A stretch of DNA of 6,719 nt, from assembly GCA_002390165.1 (NCBI GenBank), contig DGOU01000048.1, forward strand, positions 1,077-7,795. Direction: 5' to 3'. The stretch's first letter is position 1. Each line of letters begins with the position of its first letter. This DNA comes from Lutibacter sp. UBA4458. Its GTDB lineage: Bacteria; Bacteroidota; Bacteroidia; Flavobacteriales; Flavobacteriaceae. The translations under genes were made by a program, and so were the position numbers. The notes beneath the pieces are model-generated. The model worked only from the letters and a program-made list of their open reading frames with translations. It did no database searches and was not told the DNA's origin. Below, piece by piece: positions 6,334-6,719 of this stretch.

Positions 6334-6719
6334 TTATTTTTGTTGGTATAAATCTCTTAATTTTCTTCGCATTACTTTGTTAGAAGCTGTTCTAGGCAAT
6401 ATATCTATTTTTATTAAATCTACTACTTTAAAAAGAGGATTTAACTCTTTTCTTATACTGTTTTTAGCTTGATTAAATCGTTCTTCATTAGAAATATTAC
6501 GGATTTTTTCTACATAATAAATTACTAAAAAACTTGGACCTCCACCTTTTGGTGATACCGCAATTGCAGCAGATTCTTTTATAAAATTTAGTGTATTAAT
6601 TACTGCTTCAATTTGAGTAGAACTCACTTTTATTCCTCCTAAATTCATGGCGTCATCTACTCTTCCTTGCGCTTTATAATAACCATTTGGCAATTGCTCC
6701 ATTTGATCGCCATGACGCC
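6334..6719 (-). CDS. AMP-forming acyl-CoA synthetase, C-terminal domain (partial)
   Basis: This is the C-terminal part of an adenylate-forming acyl-CoA synthetase (ANL superfamily), which activates a carboxylic acid with ATP and transfers it to CoA. The frame is open to the window edge, so the N-terminal AMP-binding domain lies outside; the internal Met at 6702 is not the start, because RHGDQ is encoded just before it in frame. Visible motifs are HGDQ, then the hinge region GRVDDAMNLGGIKVSS, then ELNPLFKV and PRTASNKVMRRKLR, whose Lys (codon 6378-6376) corresponds to the conserved A10 catalytic lysine. The NLGGIK, LNPLFKV and PRTASNK combination resembles the acyl-activating enzymes related to plant peroxisomal AAE17/AAE18, so the substrate may not be acetate. 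The substrate cannot be told from this part. Confidence 0.88.
   Translation of the reverse strand, partial: RHGDQMEQLPNGYYKAQGRVDDAMNLGGIKVSSTQIEAVINTLNFIKESAAIAVSPKGGGPSFLVIYYVEKIRNISNEERFNQAKNSIRKELNPLFKVVDLIKIDILPRTASNKVMRRKLRDLYQQK

Overview
The window looks like chromosomal DNA of a member of the Bacteroidota, most likely a marine-type Flavobacteriaceae. The reasons are its very low GC, the glutaminyl-tRNA synthetase tail typical of the phylum, a DUF4837 lipoprotein (a Bacteroidota family), a LysM-bearing MltD-like transglycosylase, and a TAnnTTTG-type promoter element. The genus cannot be fixed from this sequence. No RNA gene, mobile element or CRISPR array is visible.

Layout: two gene clusters converge at about 2985. 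The plus-strand cluster holds the 3' end of glnS (1-216), a membrane acyltransferase-3 protein (209-1207), an EptA/MCR-like phosphoethanolamine transferase (1185-2723) and a small, strongly basic lipoprotein (2773-2985). The first three overlap end to start, so they are probably co-transcribed and translationally coupled. The minus-strand cluster, in transcription order, holds the 3' part of an AMP-forming acyl-CoA synthetase (6719-6334), exodeoxyribonuclease III (6323-5562), the MltD-like lytic transglycosylase (5502-3964) and the DUF4837 lipoprotein (3956-2982). The two innermost genes share four bases, TTAA, at their stop codons.

Working together: the acyltransferase and phosphoethanolamine transferase are both predicted inner-membrane enzymes that decorate envelope lipids or glycans, so they read as a small surface-modification module carried behind a housekeeping tRNA synthetase. 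The transglycosylase and DUF4837 protein form a second envelope pair, separated by 7 bases. The exonuclease and acyl-CoA synthetase are housekeeping or metabolic. Sampled lines suggest the acyl/phosphoethanolamine pair is more AT-rich than its flanks, which may reflect membrane-protein codons, accessory origin, or both.

No wholly new system is evident. The points most worth checking are the cysteine-free phosphoethanolamine transferase coupled to an acyltransferase, the acid-free polycationic lipoprotein, and an inverted repeat that overlaps the putative mltD promoter.
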